From CAZTHL01 sp964613585 (lineage in GTDB: Bacteria; Pseudomonadota; Alphaproteobacteria; DSM-16000; Inquilinaceae): DNA of 53,633 bases. Both the position numbers and the translations under genes were made by a program. A model generated the notes under the pieces. That model was not told the DNA's origin. It searched no databases and saw only the letters and a program-made list of their open reading frames with translations. The stretch lies in contig CAZTHL010000017.1 in assembly GCA_964613585.1 (NCBI GenBank), positions 1 to 53,633 on the forward strand. The letters run 5' to 3'. Shown piece by piece: positions 40,382-49,377 of the stretch; the first letter of the stretch is position 1; every line of letters starts with the position of its first letter.

Positions 40382-42280
40382 ATGCCAGCCCGGGAGGCCG
40401 TTGCCGAGCCCGACGCGCCGGCCCGCAGCCCTCGCGAGGCGCCGGCATCCTCATCCGACCTGTCCCGTCGGCAGGCCTCGGCGCCGGACGGCGCGAGCGA
40501 GCTCCGCCGGGCGCACCCGCCGACCACCCGTCCGCGGCACGAGACCGCCACCCTGCCGCCACTGGTCCCCGACGTGGTCGACCGGGTCTGGCATGCCTCC
40601 CAGGCGCACACGACCCTGGGCATCTCCCCGGTCGCCCTGGCCAAGGCGCAGATCGACTGGCTCGCCCATATCGCCAACGCCCCGGGCAAGCAGGTCAACC
40701 TGGCGCAGAAAGCCATGGTCGAGGGCGGGCGGCTTTGGCTCTACAGCCTGCAGACCCTGGCCAACGGCGGCGACGGCCCGCTGGTCGGCCCGGGCGAGGA
40801 CGACCGCCGCTTCAGCTCCGACGACTGGCGGCAATGGCCGTTCAATGTCGCCGCCCAGGGCTTCCTCTTGATGCAGGACTGGTGGGAGGAGGCGGTGACC
40901 GGCCTGCGCGGCGTGTCCGCCCAGCACGAGCGGGTCGTGAGCTTCCTCACCCGCCAGCGACTCGACCGCATCGCTCCCTCCAACTTCCCCTGGAGCAATC
41001 CGGAGGTGCTCCGGAAGACCGCCGAGACCGGCGGCGCCAATCTCGTGAGCGGTGCGCAGAACCTGGCCGAGGACATGGTCCGCCAGCTCATGGGCGAGGC
41101 GCCCTACGGCACCGACGCCTTCGAGGTCGGCCGCGACGTGGCGGTCACGCCCGGCCGGGTGGTGCACCGCAACGACCTGATGGAGCTGATCCAGTACGAG
41201 CCGACCACCGACACGGTGCAGCCCAACCCGGTGCTGATCGTCCCGGCCTGGATCATGAAGTACTACATATTGGATCTGTCGCCGCACAACTCCCTGGTGC
41301 GTTACCTGCGCGATCAGGGGCACACGGTGTTCATGATCTCGTGGAAGAACCCGGAGGCCGGCGACCGCGATCTCAGCTTCGACGACTACCGGCGGCTCGG
41401 CGTCATGGCGGGGCTCGACGCCGTGTCGGCGATCGCCCCGGAGCGGACCATCGATGCCGTCGGCTATTGCATCGGCGGCACCCTGCTGGCCGTCGCCGCG
41501 GCGACCATGGCGCGCGAGCGCGACGACCGCCTGAACACCATCACCCAGTTCGCCACCCAGGTCGACTTCTCCGAGGCGGGCGAGCTGATGCTGTTCATCG
41601 ACGAGACCGAGCTTGCCTATCTCGAGGACATGATGTGGGCGCGCGGCTATCTCGACACCTATCAGATGTCCGGCGCCTTCGAGCTGCTGCGCTCGGTCGA
41701 CCTGATCTGGTCGCGCATGGTCAAGCAGTACCTGATGGGCGAGCGGGAGCGGGTCATCGATCTCATGGCCTGGAACGCCGACACCACGCGCATGCCCTAC
41801 CGTATGCATTCGGACTATCTGCGCTCGCTGTTCCTGGAGAATCGGCTGTCGCGCGGCCGCTTCGCCATCGAGGGCCAGCCGATCGCGCTCACCGACATTC
41901 GCGCGCCGATCTTCTCGGTCGCCACGACGCGCGACCACATCGCCCCCTGGCAGTCGGTCTACAAGATCCGGCTGGTCACGGACACCGATGTGACCTTCGT
42001 GCTGACCCGCGGCGGCCACAACGCCGGGGTGATCAGCGAGCCGGGGCATCCGCGCCGCTCGTTCCGGATGCAGACGCTCGGCAAGGACGAGCGCTACATC
42101 CCGCCCGAGCGCTGGGCCGCCCAGGCGCCGGAGGTGGAGGGCTCCTGGTGGCCGGCCTGGACCGACTGGCTGGCGGCGCGCGCCACCGGCCCACGCGAGG
42201 CGCCGCCGCCGCTCGGCCGGGCGGAGGCCGGCTATCCGCCGCTGGAGCCGGCGCCCGGCCTCTACGTCCATCAGAGCTGA
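40382..42280 (+). CDS. phaC: Class I poly(3-hydroxyalkanoate) synthase
   Basis: A 632-residue PHA synthase that polymerises hydroxyacyl-CoA into storage granules. The lipase-like box is VGYCIGGTLLA with nucleophile Cys363; Asp518 is in TTRDHIAPW and His546 in RGGHNAG, giving the Cys-Asp-His triad. Other family runs are PSNFPWSNPEVLRKT and WIMKYYILDLSPHNSLVRYL. The first 60 residues are low-complexity and Pro/Arg-rich, which makes the protein slightly longer than usual. Divergent from the PP2C-like gene. No phaA, phaB or phasin gene is adjacent. Confidence 0.95.
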   Translation: MPAREAVAEPDAPARSPREAPASSSDLSRRQASAPDGASELRRAHPPTTRPRHETATLPPLVPDVVDRVWHASQAHTTLGISPVALAKAQIDWLAHIANAPGKQVNLAQKAMVEGGRLWLYSLQTLANGGDGPLVGPGEDDRRFSSDDWRQWPFNVAAQGFLLMQDWWEEAVTGLRGVSAQHERVVSFLTRQRLDRIAPSNFPWSNPEVLRKTAETGGANLVSGAQNLAEDMVRQLMGEAPYGTDAFEVGRDVAVTPGRVVHRNDLMELIQYEPTTDTVQPNPVLIVPAWIMKYYILDLSPHNSLVRYLRDQGHTVFMISWKNPEAGDRDLSFDDYRRLGVMAGLDAVSAIAPERTIDAVGYCIGGTLLAVAAATMARERDDRLNTITQFATQVDFSEAGELMLFIDETELAYLEDMMWARGYLDTYQMSGAFELLRSVDLIWSRMVKQYLMGERERVIDLMAWNADTTRMPYRMHSDYLRSLFLENRLSRGRFAIEGQPIALTDIRAPIFSVATTRDHIAPWQSVYKIRLVTDTDVTFVLTRGGHNAGVISEPGHPRRSFRMQTLGKDERYIPPERWAAQAPEVEGSWWPAWTDWLAARATGPREAPPPLGRAEAGYPPLEPAPGLYVHQS

Positions 42281-42391
42281 CAGGAGTTCCGCGCCGGCGC
42301 TTCGGGGCGGCGCCGGTTTCGATGCCGGCACCGCGACACCATATTAGAGAGATCTGATGAAACGTCCACGGCAACAGGAAAGGCCATCACC

Positions 42392-42661
42392 ATGCTGACG
42401 ATCGAGGACTGCATCGCGCTCAGCCAGCTGACCGAGGACGAGGTGGACGCCATCGCCGAGCACGAGCACGTGCCCGAGATGATCGCGGTCGAGATGGGCG
42501 CCTATCTCTGCCAGACGGAGACCGGCGAGAAACGCATCCGCAAGATGATCCGCGACGACATCGCCGACGCCCAGCGCCGCGGCGACTTCAAGCATTCCGC
42601 GAAGCTGAAGCTCGTCCTGAAGCACTATCTCGAGACCCACGTGCACGCCGCCGAGGCGTGA
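42392..42661 (+). CDS. Small conserved-looking protein downstream of phaC
   Basis: An 89-residue acidic-to-basic helical protein (MLTIEDCIALSQLTEDEVDAIAEHEHVPEM...). It has no membrane segment or known motif that I can name. The regular helical pattern, a purine-rich AGGAAAGG site before the ATG, and codon use like the neighbours support a real gene. Similar short proteins of unknown function are common in alphaproteobacteria. It lies 111 bases after phaC; a functional link is not shown. Confidence 0.7.
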   Translation: MLTIEDCIALSQLTEDEVDAIAEHEHVPEMIAVEMGAYLCQTETGEKRIRKMIRDDIADAQRRGDFKHSAKLKLVLKHYLETHVHAAEA

Positions 42662-42996
42662 TCCCGTCGGCCGCCAGGCAGGCGGCCCGAGCCCGGCCGG
42701 GGATCGCCGCACCGGCACGGCGGCGGCTGACAGCGTCGGGTTGCGGCCGCCCCGCCCGCCGGACCCCTCGCGCCGTGCGCGGCCTCCACGCGTGCCCGTC
42801 TTCCGGTCATCCGGCGCTTCCGCGATCGGATGAGCGGGCAGCGCGGCTTACGCCTTTGACAAGCCGCGTTGAGATTGTGAATCTTCGGTAAAGCCTGTCG
42901 CGGCGCACCGGTGGCGGTCCGCCCGCGGGACGCGGGCCCTGCGCGGGCCTCGGGCCCGCCAAGATCCAACAACCCTAGCTCAAGGTCACGGGACCC
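42662..42996. other. Non-coding region upstream of the NAGGN cluster
   Basis: 335 bases with no supported gene. The first part is GC-rich. Near 42850-42895 it becomes AT-richer and holds a promoter candidate for asnO (listed separately), leaving a leader of about 105 bases before the ATG. Confidence 0.6.
42856..42884 (+). promoter_or_regulatory. Candidate promoter of the NAGGN operon
   Basis: A perfect TTGACA (42856-42861), a spacer of 16-17 bases and TGAATC or GAATCT (to 42884). The -35 is consensus and the -10 weak, a combination that often goes with activator or stress control. NAGGN synthesis is osmotically induced in Sinorhizobium and Pseudomonas; regulation here is an inference. Confidence 0.4.
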
Positions 42997-44784
42997 ATGT
43001 GCGGCTTCTCCGGCGAGGTTCGTTTTGACGGCCGCGCGGTCGACCCGGCCGCGATCGCGGCCATGAACCAGATCCTGGCGCCCCGCGGACCGGACGGCGA
43101 GGGACTGTTCGTGCGCGACCGTGTCGGCGTCGGCCATCGGCGCCTGCGGATCATCGACCTTTCAGACCGCGCGGCGCAGCCCATGGTCGACAGCGACCTG
43201 GGCCTCACCCTGGTCTTCAACGGCATCATCTACAATTACCAGGATCTTCGGCGCGACCTGCAGCGCGCCGGCCACCGCTTCTTCTCCGGCGGCGACACCG
43301 AGGTGGTGCTCAAGGCCTACCACACCTGGGGCGAGGCCTGCGTCGAGCGCTTCCACGGCATGTTCAGCTTCGCCGTGTGGGAGCGCGACAGCGGCCGGCT
43401 GTTCCTGGCGCGCGACCGGCTCGGCATCAAGCCGCTCTACTACAGCGAGGCAAACGGCGTTTTCCGCTTCGCCTCGAACCTGCCGGCGCTGGTCGCCGCC
43501 GGCCGGAAGGACGGCACGCTCGACACGGACATCGATCCGGACGCGCTCGCCTTCTACATGACTTGGCATGCGGTGGTGCCGCCGCCCTTCACGATCCTGA
43601 AGGGCGTGCGCAAGCTGCCGCCGGCCACGGTGCTGACCATCGAGGCCGACGGCCGGCGGCGCGAGCGGGTCTACTGGCGCCCGGTGTTCGAGCGCGACCC
43701 GGGCGCCGGCTCCCTCACGGCCGAGGACTGGCAGGAGCGGGTGCTGGCGGCGCTGACCACGGCGGTGCGCCGCCGGCTGGTCGCCGACGTGCCGGTCGGC
43801 GTTCTGCTGTCCGGCGGCCTCGATTCGAGCCTGGTGGTCGGCCTGCTCGCCGCGCTCGGGCAGAGCGGGCTCAAGACCTTTTCCATCGGCTTCGAGACGG
43901 TCGGCAACGAGCGCGGCGACGAGTTCGAGTACTCCGACATCGTCGCGGAGCATTTCGGCACCGACCACCACAAGATCTTCATCGAGGGCAGCCGCGCGCT
44001 GCCGGCGCTCGAGCCGTGCGTCCGCGCCATGGCCGAGCCCATGGTCAGCCACGACGCCATCGGCTTCTTCCTGCTGTCCCAGGAGGTCGCCAAGCACGTC
44101 AAGGTGGTGCAGTCCGGCCAGGGCGCGGACGAGATCTTCGGCGGCTACCACTGGTACCCGCCGATGATGGACAGCCGCGATCCGGTCGCCGACTACGCCC
44201 GGGTGTTCTTCGACCGCGACCAGGCGGAGCTGCACGCGGCGATCGATCCGCGCCTGCGCCGGGACGCCGACGTGCCGCGCGAGTTCGTCGCCCGGCACTT
44301 CGCCCAGGCCGGTGCCAGCCTGCCGATCGACCAGACCCTGCGCATCGACACCACGGTCATGCTGGTCGACGACCCGGTGAAGCGTGTCGACAACATGACC
44401 ATGGCCTGGGGCCTGGAGGCGCGGGTGCCGTTCCTCGACCACGAGCTGGTCGAGTTGGCCGCCCAGGTGCCGCCGGAGCTCAAGATCGGCGGCGGCGGCA
44501 AGGGGCTGCTCAAGGAGGCGGCGCGCCGAGTGATCCCGTCCGAGGTGATCGATCGGCCTAAAGGATATTTTCCGGTTCCCGCCCTAAAGTTTCTCGAGGG
44601 CGACTATCTGGAGCTGGTGCACGACGTTCTCGACGCCGAGACGGCGCGAACCCGCGGCCTGTTCAATCGCGATTATTTGAATACACTGTTCGCCGCGCCG
44701 GACGCGCACATCACGCCGCTGCGCGGCTCGAAGCTTTGGCAGTGCGCGTTGCTCGAATACTGGCTGCAGCTGCACGATCTTTGA
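42997..44784 (+). CDS. asnO: N-acetylglutaminylglutamine amidotransferase (asparagine synthetase-like)
   Basis: A 595-residue class II glutamine amidotransferase. Cys2 is the N-terminal nucleophile (MCGFSGEVRFDG), followed by RGPDGEG and VFNGIIYNY. The synthetase domain has the PP-loop LLSGGLDSSLVVGLL near residue 275 and VQSGQGADEIFGGYHWY. It resembles AsnB but is adjacent to ngg and the M42 peptidase, which identifies it as the enzyme that amidates the N-acetylglutamylglutamine precursor to the osmolyte NAGGN. First gene of the cluster, preceded by an AAGG site and a promoter candidate. Confidence 0.92.
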   Translation: MCGFSGEVRFDGRAVDPAAIAAMNQILAPRGPDGEGLFVRDRVGVGHRRLRIIDLSDRAAQPMVDSDLGLTLVFNGIIYNYQDLRRDLQRAGHRFFSGGDTEVVLKAYHTWGEACVERFHGMFSFAVWERDSGRLFLARDRLGIKPLYYSEANGVFRFASNLPALVAAGRKDGTLDTDIDPDALAFYMTWHAVVPPPFTILKGVRKLPPATVLTIEADGRRRERVYWRPVFERDPGAGSLTAEDWQERVLAALTTAVRRRLVADVPVGVLLSGGLDSSLVVGLLAALGQSGLKTFSIGFETVGNERGDEFEYSDIVAEHFGTDHHKIFIEGSRALPALEPCVRAMAEPMVSHDAIGFFLLSQEVAKHVKVVQSGQGADEIFGGYHWYPPMMDSRDPVADYARVFFDRDQAELHAAIDPRLRRDADVPREFVARHFAQAGASLPIDQTLRIDTTVMLVDDPVKRVDNMTMAWGLEARVPFLDHELVELAAQVPPELKIGGGGKGLLKEAARRVIPSEVIDRPKGYFPVPALKFLEGDYLELVHDVLDAETARTRGLFNRDYLNTLFAAPDAHITPLRGSKLWQCALLEYWLQLHDL

Positions 44785-44813
44785 CCGACCCGAGCGTAGG
44801 GAGCACGCGACTT

Positions 44814-46568
44814 ATGGCCACGACGGCAGCCACCGACATCGCCCGGGACCGGCCCTACCGTCCCGATCTCCTCCAGGTATGGCAGACCCTGGCGCCCGGC
44901 CCCGAGCCCGGAGGCACGACCAACGTCGCCGTCAATCTCGGCTGGGGCCGGCTGCTGTTCGCCCAGACCTTCACCGACAGCCAGGCGCTGGTCGCCGCGC
45001 TCAAGGAGGAGGAGCCGGACCATCGGGACATCGCCTTCTACATCAGCGATCCCCACGTGCTGCTGGCGCAGGCGCCGGGCGACATCTTCCTCGACCCGTC
45101 GCACACTTACCGGCTGTGGCTGCACAAGTACCGCGCGCGCATCGACCGGCCGAAGGGCTTCCGCATCCGGCGCCTGGCGACGCCGCGCGACGCCGAGGCG
45201 GCCGAGACGATCTACGCGGCCAATCACATGGTCACCTGCGAGCCCGGCTTCTTCCTGGTGCACCGGGACGAGCCGCAGCAGACCTACCTGGTCGCCGAGT
45301 GCGTCGAGAGCGGACAGATCCTCGCCGTGGTGACCGGCATCGACCATGTCCACGCGTTCAACGACCCCGAGAACGGCTCCAGCCTGTGGTGCCTGGCGGT
45401 GTCGCCCCATGCGCACTATCCGGGCGTCGGCGAGGCCATGGTGCGGGCGCTGGCCGAGCACTATGCCGGGCGCGGGCGCACCTTCATGGACCTGTCGGTG
45501 CTGCACGACAATGAGCGGGCGATCCGCCTGTACGAGCGCATCGGCTTCGAACGGGTGCCGCTGTTCGCCGTGAAGAACAAGAACCCGATCAACGAGAAGC
45601 TGTTCGCCGGCCCGCCGATCGATCAAAAGCTCAACCCCTATGCGATGATCATCATCAACGAGGCGCGACGCCGCGGCATCACCGTGGACGTGCAGGACGC
45701 CAAGGGCGGCTTCTTCCGGCTGACCATGGGCGGCCGCTCGATCTCCTGCCGGGAGAGCCTGTCGCAGCTGACCGACGCCGTGGCCATGAGCCGGTGCGAC
45801 GACAAGGCGGTGACCCGGCGGATCCTCGAGTCCGCGGGCCTGCGCGTGCCCGGGCAGCTGACCTATTCCGGCGACCTGGAGGAGGCGGCGCGCTTCCAGG
45901 CCGACTGCGGCTCGGTGGTGGTCAAGCCCGCGCGCGGCGAGCAGGGCCGCGGTATCAGCGTCGACATCCGGGACCGCGAGAGCCTGGAGGCCGCCATCGC
46001 CGCCGCCCGGGCGGTCGACCAGACGGTGCTGATCGAGGAGTTCTGCGCGGGGCAGGATCTGCGCATCATCGTCATCGACTATCGCGTCGTCGCCGCGGCG
46101 ATCCGCAAGCCGCCGGTCATTGTCGGCGACGGCGAGTCGACGGTGCGCGCGCTGATCGAGGGCCTGTCGCGGCGCCGCGCCGCGGCCACCGGCGGCGAGA
46201 GCACGATCCCGCTCGACGCCGAGACCGAGCGCTGCCTCCGGCTCGCCGGCCATGGCTGGGACGACGTGCTGCCGCGCGGGGAGAAGCTGCTGGTGCGCAA
46301 GACCGCGAACCTGCACACCGGCGGCACGATCCACGACGTCACCGACCGGCTGCATCACCGGCTGGTCGACGCCGCCGTGCTCGGCGCCAAGTCGCTGGGC
46401 ATCCCGGTGGTCGGCTTCGACTTCCTGGTGCCCGAGGTGGCCGGCCCGAACTACGTGGTCATTGAAGCGAACGAGCGGCCGGGCCTGGCCAACCACGAGC
46501 CGCAGCCGACCGCCGAGCGCTTCGTTGACCTCCTGTTCCCGCAGACCGCGTCCGGCGCCCCGCGCTGA
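44814..46568 (+). CDS. ngg: N-acetylglutaminylglutamine synthetase (GNAT plus ATP-grasp)
   Basis: A 584-residue two-domain enzyme. A GNAT acetyltransferase domain (about 115-275) includes LWCLAVSPHAHYPGVGEAMVRALA and LYERIGFERVPLFAVKNK. An ATP-grasp ligase domain (about 290-580) includes DKAVTRRILESAGLRVPG, VVVKPARGEQGRGISVD and VIEANERPGLANHEP. This fusion is diagnostic of Ngg, which acetylates and joins two glutamines in the NAGGN pathway. It starts 29 bases after asnO, with a GGGAG site. Confidence 0.93.
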   Translation: MATTAATDIARDRPYRPDLLQVWQTLAPGPEPGGTTNVAVNLGWGRLLFAQTFTDSQALVAALKEEEPDHRDIAFYISDPHVLLAQAPGDIFLDPSHTYRLWLHKYRARIDRPKGFRIRRLATPRDAEAAETIYAANHMVTCEPGFFLVHRDEPQQTYLVAECVESGQILAVVTGIDHVHAFNDPENGSSLWCLAVSPHAHYPGVGEAMVRALAEHYAGRGRTFMDLSVLHDNERAIRLYERIGFERVPLFAVKNKNPINEKLFAGPPIDQKLNPYAMIIINEARRRGITVDVQDAKGGFFRLTMGGRSISCRESLSQLTDAVAMSRCDDKAVTRRILESAGLRVPGQLTYSGDLEEAARFQADCGSVVVKPARGEQGRGISVDIRDRESLEAAIAAARAVDQTVLIEEFCAGQDLRIIVIDYRVVAAAIRKPPVIVGDGESTVRALIEGLSRRRAAATGGESTIPLDAETERCLRLAGHGWDDVLPRGEKLLVRKTANLHTGGTIHDVTDRLHHRLVDAAVLGAKSLGIPVVGFDFLVPEVAGPNYVVIEANERPGLANHEPQPTAERFVDLLFPQTASGAPR

Positions 46569-46892
46569 GCCGCGGCGGCCCGGACGCGCGCGGTAGGGCC
46601 GACGGCGGAGGGTGGATGGAGGGCCGGGCTGTAGCGCCCAGCACGGCCGCCGAAAGCCGCCGCCGGACGCGGCTGCGGCGGAAGGCCGGCGAGGGCGCTC
46701 CGGGGCGGCCAGGCTGCCGCCCCTCCCCACCGGGAGGCCTTCGTCGCAGGCCCTCGTCGCAGGCCCCGGGAGCGCACCCCGTAGGCGAAGCGCCCCCGCG
46801 CCGATGCCCCGCCGGATGGCGGCGTTTCCACGGGCCGTCATCTGCGCTAAGTGTGTGGCGACCGTCCTGGCGAGCGAGTGGTGCCCCCTTCA
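46569..46892. other. Non-coding spacer between ngg and the M42 peptidase
   Basis: 324 very GC-rich bases with no supported gene. Visible are a hairpin at 46702-46723 and two tandem 13-base units (CGTCGCAGGCC at about 46742-46765). The spacer is long for an operon, so the peptidase may have its own promoter; no good one is seen. Confidence 0.5.
46702..46723. terminator. Hairpin downstream of ngg
   Basis: GGGGCGGC, 6-base loop, GCCGCCCC: a perfect 8-base-pair stem about 130 bases past the ngg stop. No T-run follows, so factor-independent termination is not supported; it may attenuate transcription or protect an RNA 3' end. Confidence 0.25.
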
Positions 46893-48032
46893 ATGAAGCC
46901 GCCGTTCATCGATACCGATTACCTGCTGCAGACGCTGGAGACGCTGCTGCGGATCCCCAGCCCGACCGGCTTCACCGACAGGGTGGTGCTGTTCACCTGC
47001 CGCGAGTTGGACCGGCTGGGCATCGGTTATGAGCTGACCCGGCGCGGCGCCATCCGCGCCAACCTGCCGGGCCGGCAGTCGAGCCCCGATCGGGCGCTGG
47101 TCGTACATCTGGACACCCTGGGCGCCATGGTGCGCGAGTTGAAGCCGAACGGCCGGCTGGGGCTGGCGCCGATCGGCACCTGGTCGTCGCGCTTCGCCGA
47201 GGGTGGCCGGGTCACCGTGTTCACCGACGACATGAGCTTCCGCGGCAGCGTGCTGCCCTTGAAGGCCTCCGGCCACACCTACGACAAGGAGGTCGATACC
47301 CAGCCGGTGAGCTGGGACCATGTCGAGCTCAGACTTGACGCGCCGGCCCGGGACGACGCCGACCTGCGCCGGCTCGGCTGCAACATCGGCGATTTCGTCG
47401 CCTTCGACACCAACTTCGAGTTCGACCAGGCGTTCGGCTTCATCAACGCCCGGCATCTCGACGACAAGGCCGGCTGCGCCGTGCTGCTGGCCGCCGCCAA
47501 GGCGGTGGTCGACGCGGCGGTGCTGCTGCCGATCGACTGTCACCTCCTGTTCACCATCAGCGAGGAGGTCGGCTCCGGCGCCTCGGCGGTGCTGCACGGC
47601 GATGTGGCCGAGCTGGTGACGGTGGACAACGGCACCACCGCGCCCGGGCAGAACTCGCAGGAGATGGGCGTAACCATCGCCATGCGCGACAGCGTCGGCC
47701 CCTTCGACTACCACCTTACGCACCGGCTGCTGCAGCTGGCCAGCGAGTTCCACATCCGCCACCAGCGCGACGCCTTCCGGCACTATCGCTGCGACAGCGC
47801 CTCGGCGATCGAGGCCGGCAACGACATCCGCACGGCGCTGCTCTGCTTCGGCATCGACGGCAGCCACGGATACGAGCGCATCCACCTCGACGCGCTGCGC
47901 TCGCTGGCCCAGCTCATCGCGCTGTACATGCAGACCGAGCTGACCGTGGCGCGCGACCATTACCGTCTCGGGCCGGTCGAGGGCTTCCCCGAGGCGCAAG
48001 GGGCGCACGATCCCGGGACCGTGGAGGCGTAG
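46893..48032 (+). CDS. NAGGN-system M42-family peptidase
   Basis: A 379-residue metallopeptidase of the M42 (glutamyl aminopeptidase) type found with NAGGN genes. Metal and catalytic motifs are VVHLDTLGAMV (His, Asp), INARHLDDKAGCAVLLA (Asp), TISEEVGSGASA (Glu-Glu) and a late His/Asp region FGIDGSHGYERIHLDAL. It begins IPSPTGFTDRV, as is usual for M42. It likely degrades or trims the peptide osmolyte, but that role is an inference from cluster membership. ATG 46893 precedes the conserved start; no strong ribosome site. Confidence 0.9.
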   Translation: MKPPFIDTDYLLQTLETLLRIPSPTGFTDRVVLFTCRELDRLGIGYELTRRGAIRANLPGRQSSPDRALVVHLDTLGAMVRELKPNGRLGLAPIGTWSSRFAEGGRVTVFTDDMSFRGSVLPLKASGHTYDKEVDTQPVSWDHVELRLDAPARDDADLRRLGCNIGDFVAFDTNFEFDQAFGFINARHLDDKAGCAVLLAAAKAVVDAAVLLPIDCHLLFTISEEVGSGASAVLHGDVAELVTVDNGTTAPGQNSQEMGVTIAMRDSVGPFDYHLTHRLLQLASEFHIRHQRDAFRHYRCDSASAIEAGNDIRTALLCFGIDGSHGYERIHLDALRSLAQLIALYMQTELTVARDHYRLGPVEGFPEAQGAHDPGTVEA

Positions 48033-48108
48033 CCGGCATCGCGGCGGCTCGCCATGACGGAGACAATACCGGGTCCTTATCGACCTGGCTCCGCTTGCGC
48101 TCTCTCTG

Positions 48109-49050
48109 TCACTCCAGCACCACCCGTGGGAAATAGAGCGACACGACGACGTTCGGCAGGTCGACGAGCTCGCTGATGCGCAGGTCGGCGCAGACGCTCA
48201 AGAGCATGTACAGTTCCACGGCGGCGAGGCCGGTGCGCGGGGCGAGGCGGTAGATCATGGCGGAGACGGCGTCGCGCGCCGCGGCCATCAGGTCCGGGCC
48301 GATGCCGGTGGTCACCTCGTAGCCCTTCGCGTCCAGGTGCCGGGTCACCGGCCCGGGCGTGACGAACTGCGGCGCCAAGAGGCCGGCCTCCTTGACCAGG
48401 TCCACCTGCACCGTGACCCGCATCGGGCTCTCGATGGCGGTGCCGCAGACCTCGCCGTCGCCCTGGGCGGCGTGGGTGTCGCCGATCGACAGGAGCGCGC
48501 CCGGCGCCTCTACCGGCAGGTACAGCTCCGTGCCCTTCGCAAGGTCGCGCACGTCCATGTTGCCGCCGACCCGCCGCGGCGGAATCACGCCGTGCCGCCC
48601 CGGCTCGCCCGGCGCAAGGCCGATGGTGCCGGTGAAGGGCTTGAGCGGCACCCAGGCCGCCGTCCCGAACAGCGCCGGCGCCAGCCTGTCCGGGTCATAG
48701 CGCCAGGTATGCAGCGCCGGCTCCGGGAACTGGTCGGCGAGCAGGCCGAAGCCGGGGATGTTGGCGGTCCAGCCCCAGCCGGAGGGGCGGTAATCGAGCA
48801 GCGTCACCTTAATCGCGTCGCCGGGCAGCGCGCCGTCGATGCGGATCGGCCCGGTCACCGGGTTCACCTTGGCCGGATCCAGGGCGGAAATGGCCTCGGG
48901 GCCGCTCTCCGGGCCGATCTGCCCACCGGAGGCATCGATCACCTCCACCTCCACGGTGTCCCCGGGCGCGGCATCGAGCACCGGAGCCAGGCTGTTGTCC
49001 CAGCCGCAATGATGGTGGGCGCTGTGGATGGTGTGACGGGCGGCGGTCAT
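48109..49050 (-). CDS. Acetamidase/formamidase family protein
   Basis: A 313-residue FmdA/AmdA-family amidohydrolase. The N-terminal His-rich segment (HTIHSAHHHCGWDNSLAPVL), PGDTVEVEVIDASGGQI, GTIGLAPGEPGRHGVIPPRRVGGNMDVRDL and the acidic IGDTHAAQGDGEVCGTAIE are typical. Members release ammonia from formamide, acetamide or related amides in the cytoplasm. The ATG has a GAGG just upstream. It is convergent with the M42 peptidase gene and divergent from the glycoside-hydrolase-like gene. Confidence 0.9.
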   Translation of the reverse strand: MTAARHTIHSAHHHCGWDNSLAPVLDAAPGDTVEVEVIDASGGQIGPESGPEAISALDPAKVNPVTGPIRIDGALPGDAIKVTLLDYRPSGWGWTANIPGFGLLADQFPEPALHTWRYDPDRLAPALFGTAAWVPLKPFTGTIGLAPGEPGRHGVIPPRRVGGNMDVRDLAKGTELYLPVEAPGALLSIGDTHAAQGDGEVCGTAIESPMRVTVQVDLVKEAGLLAPQFVTPGPVTRHLDAKGYEVTTGIGPDLMAAARDAVSAMIYRLAPRTGLAAVELYMLLSVCADLRISELVDLPNVVVSLYFPRVVLE

Positions 49051-49377
49051 GGCGCCTCGCTCAGGATCGATCGGAACGACAAGGGAACAGCCTATCCCTG
49101 GAGCCGGGCCGCGTCACGCCCGCCGTCCCGGCTCGCGCGCGGGCCGGAGACGCTCAGTCAACCCAAGTAAAATCATGATGGAGGCCCCTGCGTGAAACCA
49201 AGACCATCTAAATAATTCTTAGTAATGCTTGAATAGCGACCAAGGGCTCAAGCGGCTCCTTTACCCTGCTTTGCAGCCGAATTTTAAGCAAACCCGATGC
49301 TTGTAGGCGCCGCCCGGGCCGTGCCCGGTGACGAGGTCACTGTCCGATCCGCGTCCATATCGGGGAAGCCGCACACA

